Shown here: piece by piece, positions 23,560-35,999 of the stretch
Layout of the letters: the number at the start of each line of letters is the position of its first letter
How positions within the stretch are numbered: the stretch's first letter is position 1
Assembly: GCA_021613335.1 (NCBI GenBank)
Contig: JAJTWR010000260.1
Coordinates: 1,608,501 to 1,672,500 of the forward strand
Direction: 5' to 3'
DNA from: Whitmania pigra
Taxonomy: Eukaryota > Annelida > Clitellata > Hirudinida > Haemopidae
Length of the DNA stretch: 64,000 nt
The notes under the pieces: model-generated
Database searches by the model: none
The model's input: the letters and a program-made list of their open reading frames with translations, nothing else
What the model was told of the DNA's origin: nothing
Program-made: the position numbers and the translations under genes

Positions 23560-24440
23560 ATGCTGTTATACAATTGTCTCCAATTTAATAAAGATCAGAT
23601 TATTAATGTAATAAGTCAAATAGTATTTGAATGTTACGAAGGTGATAACTGTCCCTTTTTAGGGCTATTTAGAGATAAAAATGTGCGGATTGTTTTAGAA
23701 AATAGAAGAGGGATCAAAGTGCCAGGGACGAGCATTCAAACAAAAATTTAAAAATCTGGAACTATTTTTAATTAATGCTTGAAAATTTTGAAGATTTTTT
23801 AGGGTAGATCCCTGTGTGCGCTAGTGAAGTCAGTTACATATTTGAATTCTCCTTTAAAATATCTGTCAGAATATGTATAACATGTATTTTTAATCCGCAG
23901 GGACGGGGTCGAAAAAGCTTCGGATAAAATCAAAACAACTTGGGCGAAATTAGAAGATTTATGAGTAATGGTGTATGAAAAAGGCGATTATAAATCAACC
24001 GACCCAGTTAAAAATACAGCAACTATTTTAAAATATAGATCACAACTTAGAGAGCCAGGGATTATTTTTTGAAATTTTATTAAAATTAGAGCCCGAAATG
24101 TGGTTCTACAATATAGTCGATTAAAAATCAACCGATGCAGATACATCAATGCCGATTGCTTTAAAAAATAGAGGAAAGATCAAACGACCAGGGACGAGTA
24201 TTACCAAAAAAATAAAAAATTGGGAACTATTTTTAATTAACGTCTAAAACCTTTGAAGCGGAATTTGTGACAGATCCATGTGTGCGCTATCCAAAATAGT
24301 TAAATAATAAAATCCCCCTAAAAAATATTTACCAGATTACGTATGACATGTATTTTTTATCCACGGTATGGCGTAGAAATCCGATTTATAAACTTCCTAT
24401 AGAATCAAAACAACTTTGAAACTCAGAATTGTATTGTTCA
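23560..24440. repeat. Diverged tandem repeat, ~460-bp unit (two copies)
   Basis: The segment around 23700-23950 (with CCAGGGACGAG, GTGTGCGCTA and ACATGTATTTTTAATCC) reappears at about 24190-24420 in the same order with many substitutions. Part of it (23957-24290) recurs, rearranged, at 47653-47968 beside the right arm of the giant inverted repeat. No protein similarity is seen; this is an unclassified dispersed repeat. Confidence 0.65.
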
Positions 24441-24664
24441 TTTATTTGAAAAGCACCAACGAAGATTCAAACGTAACATGTAATGTTATAGTGTCGCAAA
24501 ACTGGAATAACCTCAGGACGCGAACGCCGTCCTAATTCGTATTGATGGAGACAAGCAACAGCAAAGATCTATGAAAGCCAAGTCTGTTAAGACGTGCTTA
24601 TACAGAGAAGAAAGTAAAGTTATTTAAAGGATTTAAAGAATTCGCTACAAAAACAACAAAGTTA

Positions 24665-25992
24665 ATGGCTGTACATTTTACTCCATTTTTTCACGATGCA
24701 ATGTTCATGGATCCATCTCTGGCATGTATCGCATTGCGCCCACTTAGCATCCATGTGTCCTCCTCATCGCTCAAAGAACATAAGTTCTTCAAATATCGGA
24801 AGTATGGACGAGGACGGTTTCCGAGTCGTCGAGAGTCGAAAACGCAAGAGAGTCTCCTCTTCTGCGTCATCAACCCAGGATGTCTCGAAGGAGAAGATGA
24901 CGAAAGTCTTCTTCAATATCGAGATCAGGAAGCTGAACCCAATCCGGGTTCAGAAAGAGGTGAGTGACGTTTTAGGTAGGCGAGATGTGAAGATCATTGC
25001 TAGCAAAGATCTTCTCATCGTTCTAGCTAAGAACGAGGCAGAGATAGCTAGGCTATCTCAGATTAAGGAGTTGGGAGGTATCTCGGCTAAGTCACGTGTA
25101 GCGGCCAAACCGATACTATATTATCGGCGTCCCCGACAGCGTCGATGAAGAGTCAGTCAGGGAAAGCACTGGATGCGAGAGCGCATCGAGAGTTTCCAAG
25201 AATGTCGGAGGAAAGAAGGTGGCCACTACCGTGGTCATCCTTAGTTTCAGGGGAAGGATTCCCGAGAAGGTCAGGATCGGCTACCTTAGTTTTAAGGTTA
25301 GACCTTATATAAGGGAGCCGATCAGGTGCTACCAGTGTAATGGCTATGGTCACATAGCCGCCAATTGCACCGGTAAGGTCAAATGCCCAAAATGTGTGGG
25401 AGAGCACTCGCTGAAGGAGTGCAAGAGTAAGGAAAGCGAGCGCCGCTGCGCGACCTGCGAGGGGACCAGTCACCACACTGGTCAAGCGGCTTGCCCGCAT
25501 CGTAAGATAGCCAAGTAAGCTATTACGCTGAAGACCATCAAGCATATCAGTTATGGAAAGGCGGTGGAAGCGGCCACAAGCAAGGTCGCTAGGGAAGAAG
25601 CCGCGCCGGCGCCCTCAGTCCCGCAGGAGGCTCCTGCTGACCTAACCGTCAAGCAGGTCAATTCTCAGAAAACGAAGAGCAAGAAGAGAAAGAGTAAAAT
25701 TAAGAAAGCTGTAGCCAGCACGAAGCAGCCCGCTACTCGTGAAATTTCTGAATCTAACGGTGAGGCCGCAGACTCTCAGCAGGGAGTCCCGGCATTACTC
25801 GCCAAGTTAATTTTTAAAATTTCAGAAGGAATGAACAAGAGGTTCCAAGGAGGAAACCAGGACCAGATGCTGGACATCCTGAACCACGTCCTCCTCCTCG
25901 TCCTCAACTGCATAAAGGAGGAAACCGTCCCAGGTGCAGCCGTAGCTGCAATAAAAAGCTGTCTGGTAGCCCAAACAGTTCAACATGGATAA
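24665..25992 (+). pseudogene. LINE ORF1 (Gag-like, three CCHC knuckles), disrupted
   Basis: An RNA-binding Gag-like protein of a non-LTR element, read as three pieces. The N-terminal piece (to 25148, frame of the ATG at 24696) has a basic KRKR segment. The central piece (about 25130-25515) has zinc knuckles CYQCNGYGHIAANC, CPKCVGEHSLKEC and CATCEGTSHHTGQAAC. A TAA at 25516-25518 follows, and the same frame then resumes to the stop at 25990-25992. A frameshift near 25125-25145 and this in-frame stop show decay. The end overlaps the start of ORF2. The domain type and knuckle number fit I/Jockey-group ORF1 proteins. Confidence 0.8.
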
Positions 25993-26584
25993 TGCCATAA
26001 ACATTATCCAATGGAACTGCCAAGGCATCAGCTCCAAAACCGGTGAATTCGTTTCCTTTTTGAATTCCTTAAAATCTTTGCCTGATGTTATCTTGCTCCA
26101 AGAAACATTTCTAAAAAGCAAGCATTCTTTCAGACTTAGAGGATATCAAGTAGAGCGGTTCGACCGGTCTGACGATGTCCCTCATGGCGGCATCCTCACG
26201 TGCGTTAGGGAAGGGTTGTCGTACAGCACCGCGGTGGTCTGTCAGGATCCTCAGTGCCAGTCGACCACGATCATCACGAAGTCAAGGCGGCTCAAGATCT
26301 TCAACTTCTATGCGCCTCCCAAGAAACCCTTCTCGGGAGACGTGTTGGAGTCCATCCTGAACCACCAAGACGCCATCGTGTGCGGGGATCTAAACGCCCA
26401 CTCTCCCATCTTCGGAGCTAGTCGCTCCGATTCGAGAGGTAAGATCGTGGAAGAATTAGCACCTAACCTGAACTTAGTCATTTTAAATTTAGGAGAGGCT
26501 ACCCACATAGCTCACAACGGCAGTCCGGCACCCATCGAGACTTCAACTAATTGCATTTGGAGTTGGTTTGCAAATGCAGCTTGA
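25985..26584 (+). pseudogene. LINE ORF2 fragment: AP endonuclease domain, truncated
   Basis: Starts with INIIQWNCQGISSK, followed by LPDVILLQET, the glycine-rich GGILTCVREGLSY, IFNFYAPP and the catalytic-type VCGDLNAHSPIFG. These are the classical motifs of the exonuclease/endonuclease/phosphatase fold used by non-LTR elements to nick target DNA. The similarity stops near residue 190, before the SDH end of the domain, and no RT follows, so the element is cut at its 3' side. Its ATG (25985) lies 8 nt before the end of the ORF1 stop, in a -1 overlap. The element may belong to the family at 12078, which starts just after the endonuclease; there is no shared segment to test this. Confidence 0.88.
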
Positions 26585-26589
26585 ATTAC

Positions 26590-26810
26590 ATAAATAAAGC
26601 TGAAGATAAAGGAGAAGCATTGATAGTATGTGACAGTTGCTTCACATAGTTTCATAAACGCTGTCACAAAATTTATTCCAAAACCGTGGGGTTCCCTTTC
26701 CCCCAAAATACGTCTCTGAGAAGGAGCAAAGAACAATTGCGGAACCAGAGAGCATTGAAGGTGGCGGGTGATGCCTCCGCGTTCATAAAGAGCTGCATAA
26801 GTCGATGATG
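26590..26810 (+). pseudogene. PHD-finger-like remnant
   Basis: Directly after the LINE breakpoint one frame reads NKAEDKGEALIVCDSCF, then a stop where a tryptophan codon would be expected, then FHKRCHKIYSK. This matches the central C-x2-C ... W/Y-H-x2-C part of a PHD finger. The upstream cysteines are missing. It could be debris of an element like the Ulp1/PHD transposon at 18 kb. The match is short, so the call is tentative. Confidence 0.35.
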
Positions 26811-27410
26811 GTTTGCGTTACCTGGCGAGTCAGAACCCAGGAACGATCATTTCATCATTTTCCAAGAAAGGGGAAGGCAAACCCTAGCAAAAAGTGAGGA
26901 GATGACCTTTTTTGGGTTTGATCCAAAGTCAGAGGGCCGTTTCCCCCTGCCCCACAAAGTACGTCTCTCTCAGAGCCACCAGTAAACAAGTTTTCACCCA
27001 CTCTCGTGCTAGTTTACTGGTATATTTATTAATAAAATTTAACACTTGAACTTCGCATTTACGTTTTTGAACGTAGTTAGCGCTGCCGTTATGCGGCAGT
27101 GTCGGTTACACAGCTCTCATGGCATGTTGTGAGACGAAGTCTTTACTCAGTAATGAATGGAGACTTATTATATATTAGTATATTATTATATTATGAGTCC
27201 AGGCCGATCGATGAAATGATTTGCGGGTATTGAAATTGAGATGAGGGCCTTCAAATCCAGAAAAACCCCAATCTTAGTTGATTGTACCTCTTGGCAGTTG
27301 ATGGCTGTAATGACAATTTGGTATGCTCCTATTGAACGACTAGGGTAGTGCCTGATTTTGTAAATAGCTTGGGTGAAGTAGATTCCGAAAATTATTGCGA
27401 TTAATTAAAC
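26811..27410. other. Unassigned stretch before the giant inverted repeat
   Basis: No gene recognised. It contains two similar segments with CCCCAAAATACGTCTCT (about 26700) and CCCACAAAGTACGTCTCT (about 26952), suggesting a diverged local duplication. Confidence 0.4.
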
Positions 27411-27440
27411 ATAAACACCCTGCTAACAATTTGTAAGCAG

Positions 27441-27678
27441 CCTGCTAGCCTTATTCAAATTTGCAATAATTTTATTTGAATAAGTCTAATTTTAAAAATT
27501 TCAAAATAAATACATACATTTGGCAATTTACATAACATGGCGACAACTTATTCTGTTACACTTTATAAAAAAAAACTCTATAGTTGCACTTTTACACCCC
27601 GCAGCAAGCAGTGCTTCGGTTTAACTATAAGCACCCTGCTAGCGATTTGTAAACACCCTGCTAGCCTTATGCAAACCT
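27441..27678 (+). repeat. ~240-bp direct repeat, copy 1 (LTR-like spacing)
   Basis: Begins GCAGCCTGCTAGCCTTATTC and ends with two CACCCTGCTAGC motifs. A copy of about 93% identity in the same orientation lies at 31341-31578, 3.9 kb away inside the left arm; the right arm carries only the inner copy (inverted, about 53790-54030). There is no TG..CA border and no polymerase between the copies, so an LTR element is not supported. The repeat ends right at the outer edge of the inverted-repeat arm. Confidence 0.7.
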
Positions 27679-27714
27679 GGGAGAGAGCCCATTGTTAAAA
27701 GCCTATGTTACGAC

Positions 27715-29520
27715 GCTAGAAGGTTCAAAAATCTTTTTAACTACTCGACCAATGTCAAATTAAATTACACCAAAATAATCTACAAGCATTAATTTTAAAA
27801 TCGCTCTGTCCAGATTTTTAATTTTCTTTTTTAAATTTGAATAATTTAACTGCAACTTTAACGAAAAACACCAAAATACGACAACTTCGTGGTCAAAAAT
27901 CTTTTTAGTCGCTCAGCCAATGTCAAAATATATTGTATCAAAATAATTATCAAACATTCCTCTTAAAATAGCCCTGGCCAGATTTTTAATTTTGTTTCGT
28001 AATTTGTTGTAAACTTGCATAATTTAACCTCAACTTTTCCGAAAAACAACAAAATGCGACAACTTCATGGTCAAAAATCTTTTTAGTTGCTTGGCCAATG
28101 TTAAAATAAATTACACCAAAATAATCATAAAACATTCATCTTAAAATCGCCCTGGCCAGATTTTTAATTTTTTGTGTTTAAATTCGCATAATTGTTCGAT
28201 AACTTTTCTGAAAAAAAACAACAAAATGCAACAACTTCATGATCAAAATTCTTTTTAACGACTCAACCAATATCAAAATCAATTACACCAAAATAATCTT
28301 GCATAATTTAACCTCAACTTCATGGTCAAAAATCTTTTTAGTTGCTTGGCCAATGTTAAAATAAATTACACCAAAATAATCATAAAACAGTCCTCTTAAA
28401 ATCGCCCTGGCCAGATTTTTAATTTTTTGTGTTTAAATTCGCATAATTGTTCTGTAACGTTTCTGAAAAAAAAACAACAAAATGCAACAACTTCATGATC
28501 AAAATTCTTTTTAACGACTCAACCAATATCAAAATAAATTACACCAAAATAATCATCAAGCATTCCTCTTAAAATCGCACTGATCAGATTTTTAATTTTG
28601 TTTTGTAATTCGTTGTAAACTTGCATAATTTAACCTCAACTTTTCCGACAACTTCATGGTCAAAAATCTTTTTAGTTACTCAACCAAAATCAAAATAATT
28701 ATCAAACTTTCCTCTAAAAATTGCCCTGGCCAGATTTTTAATTTTTGCCTTTAAATTTGCATAATTGTTCTGTAACGTTTCTGAAAAAAAAAACAACAAA
28801 ATGCAACAACTTTATGATCAAACATCTTTTTAACGACTTAATCAATGTCAAAGTAAATTATACCAAAATAATCATCAAACATTTCTCTTAAAATCGCAAC
28901 GGTCAGATTTTTAATTTTGTTTCATAATTCGTTGTAAACTTGCATAATTTAACCTCAACTTTTTCGAAAAACAACAAAATGCGAAAACTTCATGATCAAA
29001 AATCTTTTTAGTTACTTAACCAATGTTAAAATAAATTACACTAAAATAATCATCAAACATCCTTCTTAAAATCGCATTGGCCAGATTTTTAAATTGTTTG
29101 TTTAAATTTAAATAATTTAATCTCACCTTTTCCGAAAAACAACAAAATGCGACAACGTCATGGTCAAAAATCTTTTTAGTTGCTAAACCAATGTCAAAAT
29201 AATCATCAAACAATCCTCTTAAAATCGCACTGGCCAGATTTTTAATTTTTTATGTTTATATTTGCGTAATTGTTCTGTAACTTTCCTGAAAAAACAACAA
29301 AATGCAACAACTTCATGATCAAAAATCTTTTTAGTTGCTTAGTCAATGTCAAAATAAATTACATCAAAATAATCATCAAACATTCTTTTTCAAATCACAC
29401 GGCCAGAATTTTAATTTTTTCCGAAATTCGTTGCAAACTTGCTTTAAGTTTCGACAACGTTTCCGGAAAGCATCAAAATGCGACCTTCTTCATGATCAAA
29501 TATGTTATAAGTTTCAAATC
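27715..29520 (+). repeat. ~165-178-bp satellite array in the left arm
   Basis: About 11 diverged units, each containing GGTCAAAAATCTTTTTAG or GATCAAAATTCTTTTTAAC, then AATTACACCAAAATAATC and CCTGGCCAGATTTTTAATTT. Two unit types tend to alternate, giving a dimeric higher-order period near 340 bp. One unit (about 28295) is shortened by a deletion. The short ORFs here are chance products. Confidence 0.85.
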
Positions 29521-32396
29521 ATTATTTGTGGGCAAGCTAAGACGCTAATTTGTAAATATATTGTAAGATATATGAAACCTTTTTTCAGCTTTAAATTTTC
29601 TGTAGTTTTATTGAAATGAGCATATCGACATCAACTTTTGTATCCGATTCTGCCACCCGAATACGGTTTTTGTAAAATAACCAGTTTTTCGTATAATATC
29701 GAACTGGAATATAATACAAACAAACAAATATCTGTCAGCCTTTAAATCTAAAAAATAATAAGCCAGATATCTTGTTAACAACTTATGGCTAACTTTTTAT
29801 GTAAACATCATTTGCTAATGATATTGAGTTTAGTGTCACTAAGCGCATTGCGACTGTCCCTAGAATTAAGTTCGGTTTTGTGATTCAATGAATTATTATT
29901 TAAACCGCAAACCACAATGACAGGTAGTGAAAGTATCTTTGAAGTTAAGCAATCAAACGGAAAGTTGAGCACTTTATTTTCTTGTAACTGATGCATCTGT
30001 AGAAGAAAATGACAAAATTTACAATTGAAGAAACAACTGATGTAAATTGAAGTACAACTGAAACGCAATTTTTTAACAACTTTATTGCTTTATCGAAATC
30101 TTGTAATCGCTACAAATTTGAGAAAAATCTCAATGCCGAAAAAACTCTACAAATGCACATATTATTATTATAGTTGGAGGACATCAAAAAAAATATTGTG
30201 AAGGCATTTCACTTCAATGAAACTTTTTTGAGCGTGGTAAGTGAAGTTTCACCCCAAACATGCGCAAAAGTTTCAGCAAGTCGTCGACAATGACCGGCAG
30301 AAGAGTTCTTAAGAAGAGACGCAATTTGGGGAGGGGGATTTGAAAAGACGAAAAGAAGCTAGAAGCTAAAATGAAGTCAAGTTGTGCGAGGGTTGCTACT
30401 CCTTGGAAAAAATAAAATAATGGCCCCGTTGTTAAGTATGATCAATAACTAATTTTTTGTCGTGCCAGTCAAACAAGCATTTTAGCGAAATAGTTTCTGC
30501 GGACTTTAAATTGGCGATTTTCCTAAGACATGAAATAAAATGTAAAAGTAATATTGATCAGTAGATCAGAGAGCATAAATATATTATTAAATATAATCTT
30601 AAATTATTCAAATAATGGTGAATTTCCTCACCCTAATAATATAAATTCTTCGGAAAGGAAGAAATCATTAGACAATCTGAGGAACAGGCGTAGCCGGCCG
30701 GACTTGAATGTTCCTTTTGTGTGGCTCTCACATGTTACGCTTCAATTGCTTAGCTGTAATGTGGGACTGTTAAGAATTGTTAGTTTTATTGACATTCATC
30801 TTTCAATAATTAACATTCAATTAATAGTTAAATATACAAGTAAATTGAAAACAAAATGAGAATCGACTTTAATTCATTGAACAATTTTTTTTATTATGCC
30901 AGGAATAACTGAGATTAATGTTAACACAAGGAACCTTACTAATGTTAAATTAACTGCTGTTATTATTGTCCAGTTCAATGATTCATTACGTAGATTTCGA
31001 CCAACCTTTTAAGAAGACACAACTTCTTCGCATTGGCAGGAACTTCATTCACAACCGGATGTTTCTGAACTGTCTCCCAAGTGATTCAGATGTGGGTGGT
31101 TTGCATACTAGCGTACGAACAAAAGGTTACGATTTTGGAAAATGACAAGGATTACAACTTTCCACCATGGAAGATCTTATAACCATGAAATTTTTGGTTC
31201 TTCTCTAAACTTCTCCATAGTCTTCATATTTTGATTCTGAATCGATACAAGTCAAAACCAGTCCACATTGGTTCAACAAGTAATCAAGGAAAATAATTTA
31301 ATTGTCTTGAAATCAATTAATCGCCAACAATTCTTAAACAGCCTGCTAGCCTTATTCAAATGTGCAATAATTTTATTTGAATAAGTTTAATTTTAAAAAT
31401 TTTAAAATAAATGCATACATTTGGCAATTTAAATAACATGGCAACAAGTTATTTTATTGTTACTCTTTATAAAAAAAAAACCTCTATAGTTGCACTTTTA
31501 CACCCTGCAACAAGCAGTGCTTCGGTTTAAACATAAACACCCTGCTAGCGATTTGTAAACACCCTGCTAGCCTTATACAAGTCTTATGCAAGTCCACTTC
31601 CAGACATCAGCCGTTATTTGCCATCATTATCATCCTTACTGTTTTTTGTCGGGTTGTGAGCACCTTTTGAAAATACAATGAATTACTGTTAACAAACTGA
31701 GACAACAGCATTCCTAAAAAGTTTAGATGTGTAGAACGTTGTAAAAATACAAAAACAATGCGTGAAATGCTGTTTTCAGATTTACCATTTCAAGTCATTG
31801 CCCGACAAAATGGTGTGACAAGTTTATAATGCAACAATCTTACTTTGAACATGCTACTTATCGATTAATTGTTAAATTCTAGTTCAATTATAAGTCAAGT
31901 AAATGCTATTTGATTCAAATGTTGCATAGATTTTAATTTAGAACTTAATTTTGTGTTGTGGACATGCACCAACGAGAAGCGCCCAATGTTGCACTTGTCA
32001 CAACAAATGATACGTTTATAAAAATTTCAAATTACATATTTTTGTGTTAATTTATACAGTATTGACATATTCTAATTACTTTCACGTGTCTGCAACATTT
32101 TTAAATAAGCTACAAAAGGTTAATAATAACAAATACTATTTCTAAGATCAAATGAAATTCTGGTTATATGTTGTGGCTAAATAATATAGCTCAATTGAAT
32201 GTGGAAATTAAAATTTATTTCTTTGTTAACAAAATTATGTCGATGGAAGGAGGCTCCGTACAATTAACATGTATGATATTTTGAGTCTTCAGAATATGTT
32301 TATTGGTTGTCATTAATATTTTAAATAATTACTGTTATTTCATTCTTTGGTAATATTTCATGAGGTGAGATCTTTATCATACTTGATGTGACTCCC

Positions 32397-33502
32397 GTGA
32401 AGCTATCGGACGTTCAAAACGCTATCAGACACTAAAACAGCCTTAATTCAAGATAAAAAACCGTCGCTTGCACCTAACTAAATTTGTCGGCTAAGATCTC
32501 ATTTTAAAGAGATATAATCCAACTTTATCACAATACCAAACTCTTTTCGATAAAACCTATAATTTTCAAGATGTTTATGCTCAAACATAACGCACTAAAA
32601 TCAGCCTAGAAAAACAGCCTTTAATTCAAGAGCAAAAAACCGTCGCTTGCACTTAACAAAGTTTTTCGAATAAGATCTCATTCTAAAGAGATATATTCCA
32701 ACTTCATCACATTACCAAGCTCTTTGCGTTAAAACCTATAATTTTCAAGATATTCACGATCTAACATAACGCATTAAACTAAGACTTAAAAAATAGCCTT
32801 AATTCAACTGCAAAAAACCGTCACTTAGACTACACTAAATTTTTCAACTAAAGTCTCATTCTGAAGACATAACATCTATCTTTCTCACATTACCAAATTC
32901 TTTGCAAAAAACTATAATTTTCAAGATATTCACGATCTAACATAACGCACTAAACTAAGACTAAAAAAATAGCCTTAATTCAACTGCAAAAAACTGTCGC
33001 TTAGACTGAACTATATTTTGCGAGTAAACTCTCAGTCTCATGCATAAAACCGTAACTTAGACTTAACTAAATGTTTCGACAAAGGTCTCATTTTAAAGAT
33101 ACTTAATCTCATTTTTTTAAATTTCCAAAGCCTTTGCCATCAGACACTTATTTTTCAGGTTATTAACGCTCAAAGTTTACGCACTAATTTTACGTACTGC
33201 TTCGGAAAACAGCCTCATTTCAAATGCATAAAACCGTAACTTAGACTTAACTAAATTTTTCGACTAAGGTCTTATTCTAAAGATATTTAAGCTATCTTTA
33301 TCACGTTAGCAAGGCCTTTGCCATCAGATACTTATTTTTCAGTTTATTAAAAAGTTCAAAGTTTACGCACTAATTTTACGTACTGCATCGGAAAATAGAC
33401 TCATTTCAAATGCATAAAACCGTGACTTAGACTTAACTAATAATATTTATATTATTTATATTATATTATTTACATCACCCAGCGGACGTCCGATAGCTTC
33501 AC
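32397..33502. mobile_element. MITE/foldback-like element with 17-bp TIRs and internal tandem repeats (left arm copy)
   Basis: The ends GTGAAGCTATCGGACGT (32397-32413) and its exact inverse (33486-33502) bound 1.1 kb. The inside is five to six diverged units of about 180-190 bp, each with a CAGCCTTAATTCAA-like and AAAAACCGTCGCTTGCAC-like core. No ORF. No clear TSD. A second copy in the right arm (about 51866-52971) is there because the whole arm is duplicated. Confidence 0.65.
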
Positions 33503-33539
33503 TCTTGTTTGATGTGCTGAAGATATGCTTTAAAATTCG

Positions 33540-33770
33540 CGTTCTTTCGTGCTTAAGCACGGAACTTTTCGATTCGATTTGGTTATCTTCCGTGCATATT
33601 TGTTTTTAGACCGATTCATTCCACGCACATCTATGTATTTGAATACATGCACCTTCCGTGCGAAATCATGGAAATTTGGTTAGTTATTTTTGGCTATATT
33701 CCGTGCAGTGCATAACACAGCCATATCGTAATTATGTAATTTTTCTTATAAGGAGTTGTTCCGCGCAGTT
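33540..33770. repeat. Cluster of CCGTGC motifs and small palindromes (left arm)
   Basis: CTTCCGTGC or TTCCGTGC recurs about five times at 30-60-bp intervals, including the palindrome CGTGCTTAAGCACG and ATGTATTTGAATACAT. It lies just beyond the 32397-33502 element and is mirrored in the right arm near 51600-51830. Function unknown; it might be the subterminal region of an unrecognised transposon. Confidence 0.45.
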
Positions 33771-34592
33771 ATTTTCGATTTCCCATCTTATTACATTTTG
33801 ATGTCTTCTTAATATGGCAAGTCTGACACGACCAATTTGAGGCTGCACTTTCTTGTCATGTTAACACATGCTCCCAAGCTTTAACATCATAATGTTGTTG
33901 ATGGTCCTAATAGCAAGTAATAGCTAATTTGTCATCTTTGCCATAATTGCATTAATTATTGTCATTATAAGGAGACTATCTAAAGAGTTTCCTAAGTCTG
34001 TGCTCTTCAACACAAACCCATTGTTATCATATTGTCAGATCTCTTCAATGGTGAAATGTAGAAGAAAATATAAACAAAGAGAAGGTTGGTTACATGATGG
34101 CTTAGATTTTAACAACAATTCTGTTTGTTTATTTGGTTTTGTTTGCTTTGTTAGCAAGTGTGACTTATTTACTACATTGATATTTTTCTTATTATGTTTT
34201 TAATTTAGCAAACTTAACATAGTTAATAATTATTACCATGTTTCCCAAAAATAAGCCCTAGCATGATTTTTCAAGATGCTCGCAATATATGCCCTACCCC
34301 GAAAGTACCAGACAATTTGTTGCAATAGAAATTTTTCAACTTGAAAGATCCCTAAATATGACTCAATAGTCAGACTAAGACAAAACATTCATTTTCACAT
34401 GCTTAGAAATATAATGAGAGTTGATAAAAACGTTATAGAAAAGGATATGTAAATATTTTAAACACTTTCAGTTTAAATTTATGTGTTTTAAAGTGACTTC
34501 GAATTGTAAAGCCATTAATTTAATATCAGTAAATGTTTAGTGAAATATGAATATAATAACAGTATTTGTAAGATGTAAACAGGTAAGCGAAT

Positions 34593-35345
34593 GTGGTAAA
34601 CAGACAACCAATAAGAACCCAGTTGCTTCGGGTTGTTCGGAATATTTTTAATTCAGTGCATCGAATATGTAGTAGATTTATTACATCCATTAATAGTTAT
34701 TTCGACCTTACATTACCTTATTTCGACAAGATGAGTACAAAATTAAAAAGTTATTCCATTGAATTTAAGTCAGCAAACATGGAAGACTCACTGGACAAGA
34801 ATCTTACAGCTCTCTGTAAAGAAAATAAGTTGAATATCTGAATGATCCTCAAATGGCGAGCATAGTATGATGACCTCAGTTAACAGCAAGATGAGGGAAA
34901 TGCTATGAAGTAAAAGTTACAATCAGAAACTTTGCTAAGGATAACCTGCAAGATGTTGTGAATTGGGTTAAGAATTCAGTGTGTCAAATCACTGACACCT
35001 GTGTTGCCAATGTGGCAGGGTATATGAACACAAATTTATCTTGCTAAACGTGGGAGATTGAGAACAATGGTTCAGTGGGAAATGGATTCACAAGAAATTC
35101 ATGCAGTAATTCAGAGTTTGGATATTTATAATGATGCTCCAGAAGAAGCTGATATGAACATATTTGACTTATTTAAAAAAATACTTTAACTGAAGGATTT
35201 TCTAACATTCTTGTAAAATATTAATTTTTTAATAAATGATCATACTCCTTGCCTGATGATAATGATGATAACAATGACGATGATAATGATACTGTGAAGT
35301 TGATGATGTTAATTCATTTGATGAAGCTTGGTAATGATTGACTTA
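34593..35345 (+). pseudogene. Tigger/pogo-like transposase relic with internal deletion (left arm)
   Basis: MSTKLKSYSIEFK (about 34731) resembles the start of the Brinker/CENP-B-type helix-turn-helix of pogo/Tigger transposases. The frame stops at 34839-34841. About 220 bp farther a second piece reads LRTMVQWEMDSQEIHAVIQS, like the C-terminal segment (W...I...VI.SF) that follows the DDE domain in these proteins. A short acidic D/N-rich tail near 35250-35300 follows. The DDE core is missing here; a DDE fragment lies unpaired in the spacer at 37865. Assignment is by short motifs only. Confidence 0.45.
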
Positions 35346-35999
35346 TTAGTTTGGATATTGACTTATTCATTATTTCATCAAATTGGAAATTCAACATGAT
35401 GGAGGATGCCAGAATTAAAGATAAATTTTCAAATAATAATGATAACCAATTGTTTGACTGCAGGTTCTCCACTGGCTAGCCTAAGTGAAACCCTCTGAAG
35501 TGCTGTTAAGACTCATGCCAATGCTAATATACTGAGCTGTCACCACCTTTTGAAGCACAGTATGTTTATCTTGCCATTGTTAATTTTTTTCCTACAGATT
35601 GATTGTTGTTGTTATTAAATTACCTTTGAAAATCTATGTATATATATTTTGCTATAGCATGTCATGCAAATTTAAAATTTTATTTTTATTTGTAATTTGT
35701 TTTAATTTATAATAGATGGGATTTTTGGAAAGGATGTTTAGTTTTATATAATTTAAAAGCTCATTAGTTCAGATGCTCATCGCTTAGCACACACATTGCT
35801 ACAACACAGAAATCTCTATATTCTTTCAACACTCCAGAGCTCAGCTCTTTCAACTTGCCTCAGTCCCTCGATTGTTCAATAAACTCTTGACTGTCGTACT
35901 TTATATTGGATGTCAGTAATTTACATAATTAGTTGCTTCGAGTTTTAAGTTTCGGGTACGAGTTGTGTTCTTTGTTGGAATTCTATTAATATTATATTA

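Noticed and set aside
21740..29520. CRISPR-like arrays
   Set aside because: The repeat units are 165-183 bp and contiguous, without unique spacers, in a eukaryotic genome; they are satellites.
29270..29619. Small ORFs in the left arm and their mirror at 55759-56255
   Set aside because: They fall in satellite and low-complexity sequence, and the frames differ between arms where the copies diverge.
27441..31578. An LTR retrotransposon bounded by the 240-bp direct repeats
   Set aside because: No TG..CA termini, primer-binding site, polypurine tract, gag or pol between the copies.
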